DNA of 64,000 nucleotides, taken from the NCBI RefSeq assembly GCF_027620315.1, contig NZ_JAPNNL010000013.1:1-64000 (forward strand). The letters run 5' to 3'. Of this stretch, positions 18,128-25,368 are shown one piece after another. A program made the translations under genes and the position numbers. How positions within the stretch are numbered: the first letter of the stretch is position 1; each line of letters begins with the position of its first letter. This DNA comes from Nonomuraea corallina (GTDB taxonomy: Bacteria > Actinomycetota > Actinomycetes > Streptosporangiales > Streptosporangiaceae). The notes beneath the pieces were generated by a model. That model was not told the origin of the DNA. It ran no database searches and saw only the letters and a list, made by a program, of their open reading frames with translations.

Positions 18128-18736
18128 GTGGCAGAACTCTTCGACCTCGCGGGCATCTTCGTCTTCGCGCTGACCGGCGCCCTCATGGGGGTGCGCAAGC
18201 GCCTGGACGTGATCGGCATGGCGGTGCTGGCCGAGATCACCGCGCTCGGCGGCGGCATCATGCGCGACCTGGTGCTGAACGTCTCCCCCGTGGCCTTCCA
18301 GAGCCTGGGCTACGTGCTGGTGCCGGTGGCGGCGACCGCGGTGGTGTTCTTCTGGCATCCGCACGTGACCCGGGTGATGCCGGTCATCCTGGTGCTGGAC
18401 GCCGCGGGGCTCGGCCTGTTCTGCGCCGTCGGGACCGTCAAGGCGCTGGAGTACGGCCTCAGCCCGTTGCACGCCACCCTGCTCGGGGCCACCACCGCCG
18501 TGGGCGGCGGCATCCTGCGCGACCTGCTGGCGGGCGAGATCCCCACCCTGCTGTACGACAGGCAGCTGTACGCGGTGCCGGCCCTGGTCGGCTCGGCGGC
18601 GATGGCCGGGATGTGGTGGGCCGGCCTGCACGGCTGGCCGGCGGCGCTGGGCGCGGCGGTGCTGGCCTTCGGGCTGCGCCTGGCCGCGATGCGGCTGAAC
18701 TGGCGCGCTCCCCTGGCCCGGGGCGTCGGCGAGTGA
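18128..18736 (+). CDS. TRIC-like (UPF0126/YicG) membrane protein
   Basis: The 202-residue protein has six to seven membrane segments in two similar halves. Each half contains the glycine motif of the family: GGGIMRDLVLN near residue 40 and GGGILRDLLAGE near residue 125. Prokaryotic relatives form trimeric cation-selective channels; some annotations suggest glycine or other small-molecule transport, which is unproven here. The GTG start at 18128 lies 10 bp after the POT stop codon, implying coupling to that gene. It ends 4 bp before the stop of the convergent MocR gene. Confidence 0.85.
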   Translation: MAELFDLAGIFVFALTGALMGVRKRLDVIGMAVLAEITALGGGIMRDLVLNVSPVAFQSLGYVLVPVAATAVVFFWHPHVTRVMPVILVLDAAGLGLFCAVGTVKALEYGLSPLHATLLGATTAVGGGILRDLLAGEIPTLLYDRQLYAVPALVGSAAMAGMWWAGLHGWPAALGAAVLAFGLRLAAMRLNWRAPLARGVGE

Positions 18737-18739
18737 GGC

Positions 18740-20170
18740 TCACACCATGGGGCTGAGCGCGTCGGGCACCCTGACCGCGCCGGTGCGGCCCACGCGCCGG
18801 GCCCTCTCCAGGCGCCTGACCGCCTCCCGCAGCACCTGGGGCGGCTGGGTGAAGGGCAGCCGCAGATAGCCGTCCAGCGTCCCCTCCAGGCCGAACCAGG
18901 GGCCGGGCGCGATCCGTACCCCGTGACAGGCGGCGGCCTCGGCGAGGGCGACGGCCGAGCCGGAGTCGAGCCGGATCCACAGCGTGCCGCCGCCGCGCGG
19001 CGCGGTCCACTCCCACGCCGGCAGCAGTTCGCGCAGCGCGGCCGCGAGCGTGTCGCGCGACAGGAGCAGGCCGCGGCGGCGCTCGGCCGCGGTCTCGGCC
19101 AGCCGGTCGAACAGCGCGGCCACGACGAGCTGCTCCAGCACCGGGCTGGCGATGTCGATCGAGGCCCGGTGCAGCGCCATCCGGCGGGCCAGCGCGGCCG
19201 AGGCGCGGATCCAGCCGATGCGCAGCCCGCCCCACCACAGCTTGGACGCCGAGCCGATGCTGATCACGTCGCCGTCGGCGCCGAACGCGGCCATCGGCGC
19301 GGTGCGCGGCGTCTCCTCCAGCGCCAGCTCCGACCAGGTCTCGTCGACGAGCAGGACGGTGCCGGCCCGGCGGGCCGCGGCGGCGACGGCGGCGCGGGTG
19401 CCGTCGTCCATGAGCGCGCCGGTCGGGTTCTGGAAGTCGGGCATCAGGTAGGCGAGCCGGGCGCCGGCCTGCCGCATCGCGCTGGAGACCAGGTCCTCGT
19501 GCCAGCCGCCGGCGGAGACGCCGACGGACACCAGGCGGGCGCCGTGCCGCCGGGCGGAGTCGACGGCGTGCGGGTAGGTGGGCGATTCCACGAGCACGGC
19601 GTCACCCGGCCGGACGCACACGCCGAACGCGATCTCGATGGCCTGCTGGGAGCCGGTGGTGACGAGGATCTGCTCGGGGCGGGTGGCCAGGCCGCGCTCG
19701 GTGTAGCGGGCGGCGATCCGCTCGCGCAGGACGGGCAGGCCGAGCGGGTGGTAGCCGTTGCCCATGCCGTACCTGGGCGCCTCGTCGACGGCTTCCAGCA
19801 TGGCGGCGCGCAGCGCGGACGGCGCGGGCGGGGCGGCGGCGTGCAACTGGATGAGGCCGTCGCCGTCGACGGCGAGCCACGGGTTGTCGGCGGTGGCGGC
19901 CGGGTCGGGCAGCGCGGTCCAGCTCCCCGAGCCGCGCCTGCTCTCCAGGAAGCCGCGCTCGCGCAGCACGTCGTACGCGGCCGTCACGGTGGTGCGGCTG
20001 ACGCCGAGGGTCTGGGCCAGGTGGCGTTCGGCCGGCATGCGCACCCGGACCGGGATCTGCCCGCCCATGACAGCCTCGCGCATCGCGTCGGCGAGCGCCC
20101 GGTAGTAGGGCCAGGCCTGCGGGCTGACGTCGACGAGCCGGGCCAGCTGACCGGCGGAGAGGTACCTCAT
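18740..20170 (-). CDS. MocR-type GntR regulator with aminotransferase domain
   Basis: The 476-residue protein joins an N-terminal GntR winged HTH (RMPAERHLAQTLGVSRTTVTAAYDVLRERGFL, landmark core LAQTLGVSRTTVTAAY) to a fold-type I aminotransferase-like domain. That domain has TTGSQQAIE, DFQNPTG, VDETWSE and the PLP Lys in IGSASKLWWGGLRIGW. MocR regulators sense PLP or an amino-compound adduct. The ATG at 20170 faces yczE across 64 bp, a pairing also known for Bacillus ycxD/yczE, so yczE is the likely target. Two spaced direct repeats in the gap support this. Confidence 0.9.
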   Translation of the reverse strand: MRYLSAGQLARLVDVSPQAWPYYRALADAMREAVMGGQIPVRVRMPAERHLAQTLGVSRTTVTAAYDVLRERGFLESRRGSGSWTALPDPAATADNPWLAVDGDGLIQLHAAAPPAPSALRAAMLEAVDEAPRYGMGNGYHPLGLPVLRERIAARYTERGLATRPEQILVTTGSQQAIEIAFGVCVRPGDAVLVESPTYPHAVDSARRHGARLVSVGVSAGGWHEDLVSSAMRQAGARLAYLMPDFQNPTGALMDDGTRAAVAAAARRAGTVLLVDETWSELALEETPRTAPMAAFGADGDVISIGSASKLWWGGLRIGWIRASAALARRMALHRASIDIASPVLEQLVVAALFDRLAETAAERRRGLLLSRDTLAAALRELLPAWEWTAPRGGGTLWIRLDSGSAVALAEAAACHGVRIAPGPWFGLEGTLDGYLRLPFTQPPQVLREAVRRLERARRVGRTGAVRVPDALSPMV

Positions 20171-20234
20171 AAGGCCACTTTCCACGATTGGCCCTGTATT
20201 GGCCAGACTCCCGTGTGCCACGGTGATCCTCATC
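20171..20234. promoter_or_regulatory. MocR/yczE divergent control region with direct-repeat half-sites
   Basis: ATTGGCC occurs at 20187-20193 and again at 20198-20204, in the same orientation and 11 bp apart, one helical turn. MocR regulators are known to bind directly repeated half-sites, so this is a good operator candidate for the adjacent regulator. Confidence 0.55.
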
Positions 20235-20837
20235 ATGAGCCAAGCAACCATCACGCACGCCGGTTCCCTGCCCGTCCGCCTGGTCCGCCTCTACGGCGGC
20301 CTGGCGCTCTACGGCGCGGGCATCGGCCTGCAGATCCGGTCGGGTCTCGGCAACGGCCCCTGGGACGTCTTCCACCAGGGGGCCGCGCTGCGCACCGGCC
20401 TGTCCATCGGCACGATGATCATCATCGTGGGCGCGCTGGTCATGCTGTTCTGGATCCCGCTGCGGCAGCGGCCCGGCTTCGGCACGATCAGCAACGTCGT
20501 CTTCGTCGGCGTCTTCGCCGACGTCGCCCTCCACCTGCTGCCCCCGTCCGGGCACCCGGTCCTCAGCTGGCTCTACGTCGCGCTCGCGGTGACGTCCATC
20601 GCGCTGGCCACCGTCCTGTACATCGGCGCCGGGATGGGCGCGGGCCCGCGCGACGGCGTCATGACCGGCCTGATCCGGCTCGGGCTGTCGGTGCGCCTGA
20701 GCCGCTTCCTCATCGAGATCACCGTCCTGGCCGCGGGATGGCTGCTCGGCGGGACGGCGGGGCTCGGCACGCTCGCCTTCGCCCTCGCCATCGGCCCGCT
20801 CACGCAACTTTTCACCCGCTGGTTCCCGCTGGATTGA
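20235..20837 (+). CDS. YczE/YitT-like integral membrane protein
   Basis: The 200-residue protein has five hydrophobic segments. Two similar glycine-rich stretches occur, GAGIGLQIRSGLGNGPWDVFHQG near residue 25 and GAGMGAGPRDGVMTGL near residue 135, typical of the YczE/YyaS family. Bacillus YczE is needed for full lipopeptide production by an unknown mechanism; no biosynthetic cluster is seen here. The ATG at 20235 is chosen over an in-frame upstream codon at 20199, which would run through the operator region. It is likely controlled by the divergent MocR regulator. Confidence 0.8.
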   Translation: MSQATITHAGSLPVRLVRLYGGLALYGAGIGLQIRSGLGNGPWDVFHQGAALRTGLSIGTMIIIVGALVMLFWIPLRQRPGFGTISNVVFVGVFADVALHLLPPSGHPVLSWLYVALAVTSIALATVLYIGAGMGAGPRDGVMTGLIRLGLSVRLSRFLIEITVLAAGWLLGGTAGLGTLAFALAIGPLTQLFTRWFPLD

Positions 20838-20852
20838 GGCTAGGGTCGAGCC

Positions 20853-22616
20853 ATGCGGATCGAGGACTACGCGCTCATCGGAGACATGCAGTCGGCGGCA
20901 CTGGTCGGCAGGGACGGCTCCATCGACTGGCTCTGCCTGCCCCGGTTCGACTCCCCCGCCTGCTTCGCCGGCCTGCTCGGCGACGACCGCAACGGGCACT
21001 GGTGGCTCGGCCCCGTGGGCCGCCGGCCCGCCGACAGGCGCCGCTACCGGCCCGACACGTTGATCCTGGAGAGCGAGTGGGACACCCCGACCGGGACCGT
21101 CCGGGTGATCGACTTCATGCCGCCGCGTGACGTCAACCCCGACGTGGTCCGCATCGTGGAGGGCGTCTCCGGCACCGTCGAGATGTCCACCCAGCTGCGG
21201 GTCCGCTTCGACTACGGCCGGATCGTGCCGTGGATGCGCCGCACCGGCGGCCATCTGCAGGCCGTCGGCGGGCCCGACGCCGCCTGGCTGCACTCCCCGG
21301 TCCCGCTGCGCGGCGGCGACTACGCGCACGTGGCGACCTTCGAGGTGAAGGCGGGCGACCGGCTGCCGTTCGTGTTCACCTGGCACCCGTCCCACGAGCC
21401 GATGCCGCCCCAGATCCAGTGGGACGAGCAGCTCGTCCAGACCGAGGCCATGTGGCACGACTGGGTCCGCACCTGCACCTACGACGGCCCGTGGCGCGAG
21501 GCCGTGACCCGCTCGCTGATCACCCTCAAGGCGCTCACGTACTCCCCGACGGGCGGCATCGTCGCGGCCCCGACCACCTCCCTGCCCGAGGACCTCGGCG
21601 GCGTGCGCAACTGGGACTACCGCTTCTGCTGGCTGCGCGACGCCACCTTGACCCTGGACGCGCTGATCGGCTCCGGCTACCTGGAGGAGGCCGCCGCGTG
21701 GCGGGCGTGGCTGCTGCGCGCGATCGCGGGCCGGCCGCAGGACCTGCAGATCATGTACGGGGTCGCGGGCGAGCGCCGGCTGCCGGAGCTGGAGCTCGAC
21801 TGGCTGGACGGCTACGAGCACTCGCGCCCGGTCCGGATCGGCAACCAGGCCGTGGACCAGCTCCAGCTCGACGTGTACGGCGAGGTGATGAACTGCCTCT
21901 ACCTCGCCCGCATCTCCGGCCTGACCCCCGACGAGCGGGCCTGGTCGATCCAGCGGCATCTGCTCGACTACGTCGAGGAGCACTGGGACGAGCCCGACGA
22001 GGGCCTGTGGGAGGTGCGCGGGCCGCGGCGCCACTTCGTGCACTCCAAGATGATGTGCTGGGTGGCGATGGACCGGGGGGTCAAGTACGTCGAGCGGTTC
22101 GGCCGCACCGGCCCGGCCGACCGGTGGCGCGCGATGCGCGACAAGATCCACGCCGAGATCTGCGACAAGGGCTTCGACCGGCGCCGCAACACCTTCACCC
22201 AGTCCTACGGCTCCCACGAGCTGGACGCGGCGCTGCTGCTCATGCCCATGCTCGGGTTCCTGCCGATCGACGACCCCCGGGTGACCGGCACGGTCGCGGC
22301 CATCGAGAGGGAGCTGATGGCCGACGGCTTCGTGCTGCGTTACCCGGTGGCCGACGCCAACGACGTCGACGGGCTGCCCGGCGGCGAGGGCGCGTTCCTG
22401 GCGTGCAGCTTCTGGCTGGTCGAGGTCATGGCGATGCAGGGGCGCAAGGAGGAGGCGGTCGAGCTGTTCGACCGGCTGCTCGGGCTGCGCAACGACGTCG
22501 GACTGCTGGCCGAGGAGTACGACCCGCGCTACGGCAGGCTGGTCGGCAACTTCCCGCAGGCGTTCTCGCACGTCCCGCTGGTGCACGCGGCGCGCGCGCT
22601 GTCGAAGCTCATCTGA
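20853..22616 (+). CDS. Glycoside hydrolase family 15 protein (trehalase/glucoamylase-like)
   Basis: The 587-residue protein has an N-terminal beta domain starting RIEDYALIGDMQSAALVGRDGSIDWLCLPRFDSPACF, here quoted by landmarks GDMQSAALV and SIDWLCLPRFDSP. An (alpha/alpha)6 domain follows, with GGVRNWDYRFCWLRDA (acid region), NQAVDQLQLDVYGE and, near the C-terminus, LLAEEYDP with the probable catalytic base. Mycobacterial proteins of this architecture hydrolyse trehalose; others act on maltose or isomaltose, so the substrate is not fixed. There is no signal peptide, implying a cytoplasmic enzyme. It begins 15 bp after yczE and may be read from the same promoter. Confidence 0.9.
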   Translation: MRIEDYALIGDMQSAALVGRDGSIDWLCLPRFDSPACFAGLLGDDRNGHWWLGPVGRRPADRRRYRPDTLILESEWDTPTGTVRVIDFMPPRDVNPDVVRIVEGVSGTVEMSTQLRVRFDYGRIVPWMRRTGGHLQAVGGPDAAWLHSPVPLRGGDYAHVATFEVKAGDRLPFVFTWHPSHEPMPPQIQWDEQLVQTEAMWHDWVRTCTYDGPWREAVTRSLITLKALTYSPTGGIVAAPTTSLPEDLGGVRNWDYRFCWLRDATLTLDALIGSGYLEEAAAWRAWLLRAIAGRPQDLQIMYGVAGERRLPELELDWLDGYEHSRPVRIGNQAVDQLQLDVYGEVMNCLYLARISGLTPDERAWSIQRHLLDYVEEHWDEPDEGLWEVRGPRRHFVHSKMMCWVAMDRGVKYVERFGRTGPADRWRAMRDKIHAEICDKGFDRRRNTFTQSYGSHELDAALLLMPMLGFLPIDDPRVTGTVAAIERELMADGFVLRYPVADANDVDGLPGGEGAFLACSFWLVEVMAMQGRKEEAVELFDRLLGLRNDVGLLAEEYDPRYGRLVGNFPQAFSHVPLVHAARALSKLI

Positions 22617-22622
22617 CCTGAC

Positions 22623-23486
22623 CTACACGGCCAGCCTGGCCAGCACCTTCGCGAACTCGGGCGGCGGGGCCACGACCAGCCTCGTCTGGCCCTGCCGCAG
22701 CTCGATGTCGGCCTTGATGAGCGCGAGCCGGCCCTCGTGCCACCAGTAGACCTGGGAGCTGAGCCCGCCGGTGCGGGCCGCGTGCACGCGCAGCCGTTCG
22801 ATCGCGCGCACCACCCCGATGCCGTCGACGGGGTGGACGAGCATGGTGTACGGGTCGGGCAGCACGACGAGCACGCCGTCGGCCGGCACCGGCAGATAGT
22901 CCTCCAGCCAGCGCAGGTGGGTGGCGGCGGCCGGGGCGCCCGCGGTGAGCCGGGTGACCCGGGTGCCGGACAGCTCGATGGACTCGACCGTCAGCCGCTG
23001 GCCGCGCCGCACGTTGGACACGGCCAGCTCCAGCGCCCGCGCGGCGGGCACCGGCCAGCAGCCGGACTCCTCGGGCCGCACCGGGCGGTCGCCGACGGTG
23101 AGCAGCTCCAGCAGGTCGCCGTTGAGGTGGCGGCCGACCATCCGGGTCGGGTCGGCCACCTCGTCCGCCGCCTCCACGCGGGTGGCCAGCAGCGGCCGGA
23201 CCTGTTCCAGGTCGCAGTAGTCGAGCGGGCCGCCGGCGACGGCGTGCGCCAGGTGCTCGGAGACCAGGGTCGGCCAGTCCTCGCGGGCCCGGCGGCCCGC
23301 CTCTCTGCGCAGCCCGGCCAGCCTGACCCGGATCTCCCGCGGTCCGCGCATGGTCAGGGACGCACCGTCGGCCGCGAACGCGCAGGTGTAGCCGAGGGAC
23401 TCGCTGACGAGCGCCAGCAGCGAGTCGAGGTCCACGTCCTCGACCGATCGGTGTGCGGGCTCCCGGTCACGGTCGGAGAATGGCAC
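22623..23486 (-). CDS. Hypothetical protein, cytoplasmic, unrecognised family
   Basis: The 287-residue protein has no signal peptide or membrane segment. It starts with an acidic, Arg-rich stretch (DREPAHRSVEDVDLDSLLALVSESLGY). Further on are LRREAGRRAREDWPTLVSEHL, DYCDLEQVRPLLATRV and a closing LRWLEDYLPVPADGVLVVLPDPYTMLVHPVDG, quoted as separate landmarks. The order loosely recalls DUF1444-type proteins, but I cannot support that family. GTG at 23486 follows AAGGGA about 10 nt upstream. It converges on the GH15 gene with a 6-bp gap and follows the LD-carboxypeptidase gene's strand. Confidence 0.6.
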   Translation of the reverse strand: MPFSDRDREPAHRSVEDVDLDSLLALVSESLGYTCAFAADGASLTMRGPREIRVRLAGLRREAGRRAREDWPTLVSEHLAHAVAGGPLDYCDLEQVRPLLATRVEAADEVADPTRMVGRHLNGDLLELLTVGDRPVRPEESGCWPVPAARALELAVSNVRRGQRLTVESIELSGTRVTRLTAGAPAAATHLRWLEDYLPVPADGVLVVLPDPYTMLVHPVDGIGVVRAIERLRVHAARTGGLSSQVYWWHEGRLALIKADIELRQGQTRLVVAPPPEFAKVLARLAV

Positions 23487-23526
23487 GCACCCGTGTCCCT
23501 TCTGTCGGTTTCGTCCCTTTCCAGTC

Positions 23527-24453
23527 CTACCTTGCCCGCTCCTCGTTCCAGTACGGGCCCGTCAGGGAGCACGATTCGGTATCAATAGCCCCAAGAGCCC
23601 CAAGCCATACGCTCATCTGGGGTGATCCATGTCCCACGGGCAGCCCCGCGACGATCGGCACCCCGAGCGGCTCCAGCCGGTCGCGGAGCACCGGGTAGGG
23701 GTCCCCGCAGTCGACCCAGGACCCCAGCGCGATCCCCCGCACCCCGGCGAACGCCCCCGCCTGCAGGAGCTGGGTGAGCATCCGGTCGACGCGGTAGGGC
23801 TCCTCGCCGATGTCCTCCAGGAAGGCGATCCCGCCGTCGAACGAGGGCCGGTAAGGCGTGCCGCACAGCGCGGCCAGCAGCGACAGGTTACCTCCGGTCA
23901 GCACCCCTTCGGCCCGGCCCGGCGCCAGCACCCGATCGCCCGTGACCGTCACGGGAGAGCCGGACAGCGCCGCCCACAGCTGATCCCAGGTGACCGGCTC
24001 TGGCCCCGCGCCGGGCCCGTGCTCGCCGCCCAGCAGCACGTTGCCGGGCATCGGCCCGTGCAGGGTGGGCACGCCCAGCTCCACCGCGAACGCCTGGTGC
24101 AGCGCGGTGACGTCGCTGGAGCCCACGAGCACCTTCCGGCCGGCGGCCCGCATGGCGTCCCAGTCGAGCAGTCCCAGCAGCCGGGAGGCGCCGTAACCGC
24201 CCCTGGCGCAGAACACCACCGACACCGCCGGATCGCACCACGCCGCCTGCAGGTCGGCCGCCCGGGCCGCGTCCTCGCCGGCCAGATAGGGCAGGTCCTG
24301 GCGGTCGAGGGCGTGCGGCCCGACGACCACTTTGACGCCGCGCTCCTCCAGGCGCTCGATCCCCCGCCTGAGCAGGGCGGCGTCCACCGGGCCCGAGGGT
24401 GCGACGACGGCGGCGGTGGTGCCGGGATGCAAGAATCCGGTTGTCTCTATCAC
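23527..24453 (-). CDS. LD-carboxypeptidase, peptidase family S66 (LdcA/MccF-like)
   Basis: The 308-residue protein matches family S66 in length and motifs. The nucleophile Ser is in VGSSDVTALHQAF, preceded by FCARGGYGASRLL; LTGGNLSLL, GIAFLEDIGEEPYRVDRML with the Glu, and GLPVGHG with the His complete the triad. Family members cleave the L,D bond of murein tetrapeptides during recycling (LdcA) or inactivate microcin C-like peptidyl nucleotides (MccF). No signal peptide is present, fitting a cytoplasmic enzyme. GTG at 24453 is the best start by alignment, though it lacks a Shine-Dalgarno. It is divergent from the sulfotransferase gene with only 30 bp between them. Confidence 0.88.
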   Translation of the reverse strand: MIETTGFLHPGTTAAVVAPSGPVDAALLRRGIERLEERGVKVVVGPHALDRQDLPYLAGEDAARAADLQAAWCDPAVSVVFCARGGYGASRLLGLLDWDAMRAAGRKVLVGSSDVTALHQAFAVELGVPTLHGPMPGNVLLGGEHGPGAGPEPVTWDQLWAALSGSPVTVTGDRVLAPGRAEGVLTGGNLSLLAALCGTPYRPSFDGGIAFLEDIGEEPYRVDRMLTQLLQAGAFAGVRGIALGSWVDCGDPYPVLRDRLEPLGVPIVAGLPVGHGSPQMSVWLGALGAIDTESCSLTGPYWNEERAR

Positions 24454-24483
24454 CCGGAAAACGGTGTCACACTTACCTCTCGT

Positions 24484-25368
24484 ATGCGACTTCCGCCCCA
24501 CATCCTCGTGGTCAACGGCATCAAGGTCCGCAGGCCGGTCTTCCTGGTCGGCGCCCCGCACTCGGGCACGGACCTTCTGGCCCGCGCCCTCAAGCGGTCC
24601 CCGGGGTTCCACCTGACGACGGGCCGCGCGTGCGTGGCGCACGTCGTGTACGCCTTCGCCCGCCGGCCCTCGATCGGCGGCACCTCGGGCGCGGTGCGGG
24701 TGCTGCGCGACGCGCTGGCCGAATCGTGGCAGCTCCTCGACGGCTCGTGCGGGCTGTGCTCGGACTCCTGCCGCGAGGCGGGCGGGGTGACCAGCACCGG
24801 CCCGTGCGTGGCGGCCGGCGAGGTGACCAGGTTCGGCGACGCCAGCCCCGACCTGCTCTACGCGGCTCCGGTGCTGCTGCGCGCCTTCCCCGACGCCCGG
24901 TTCGTGCAGCTCATCCGCGACGGCCGCGACGTCGTCGCCGACATGCTCGGCGACCCGGCCTGCCTGGCCTGGTTCAAGCCGGTGATGCTGCCGGAGGACA
25001 CCGAGTTCCCCAACGCCTTCCTCGGCGTCAACCGCGACGAGCACCGCGACCGCTGGAAGACCATGCCGGTGGCCGGCAAGAGCGCGCTGCGCTGGCGCAG
25101 CGCGGTCCGGCTGAACGCGGCGCTGCGCCAGGAGCTGCCGGAGGCCCAGCTCATCACGGTCCGGTACGAGGACCTCGCGCGGCGGCCGGCGCAGGAGGCC
25201 GCCAGGCTTTCGGAGTTCCTCAAGACGCGGGTGCCGAAGGTCGCCCTGTACGGACCGCAGCCGCCCGAGGTGGGCGGCTGGCGGGCCCGGCTGCGCGCGG
25301 CCGACGCCGAACTCGTGGAGAAGGTGGCCCGCCAGGAGCTCACGCGGCTGGGCTACCTGACGAGCTGA
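24484..25368 (+). CDS. PAPS-dependent sulfotransferase family protein
   Basis: The 294-residue protein has the 5'-phosphosulfate loop VGAPHSGTDLLARAL near residue 22 and the 3'-phosphate element FVQLIRDGRDVVADM near residue 140. ITVRYEDLARRP follows, as in Stf-type bacterial sulfotransferases. Such enzymes transfer sulfate from PAPS to a hydroxyl of a lipid, sugar or peptide. Four cysteines cluster at GSCGLCSDSC, which is unusual and could form disulfides or bind metal. The gene faces the S66 peptidase across 30 bp and overlaps the end of the convergent ABC exporter by 29 bp. The acceptor is unknown. Confidence 0.75.
   Translation: MRLPPHILVVNGIKVRRPVFLVGAPHSGTDLLARALKRSPGFHLTTGRACVAHVVYAFARRPSIGGTSGAVRVLRDALAESWQLLDGSCGLCSDSCREAGGVTSTGPCVAAGEVTRFGDASPDLLYAAPVLLRAFPDARFVQLIRDGRDVVADMLGDPACLAWFKPVMLPEDTEFPNAFLGVNRDEHRDRWKTMPVAGKSALRWRSAVRLNAALRQELPEAQLITVRYEDLARRPAQEAARLSEFLKTRVPKVALYGPQPPEVGGWRARLRAADAELVEKVARQELTRLGYLTS

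Noticed and set aside
19602-22586. 994-codon minus-strand frame opposite yczE and the GH15 gene
   Set aside because: Low-complexity His/Gly/Arg/Gln composition and antisense position to two well-supported genes; no motif.
20853-25368. A biosynthetic cluster around yczE, S66 peptidase, sulfotransferase and ABC exporter
   Set aside because: Tempting as a modified-peptide locus, but there is no precursor peptide, core synthase or consistent operon direction.
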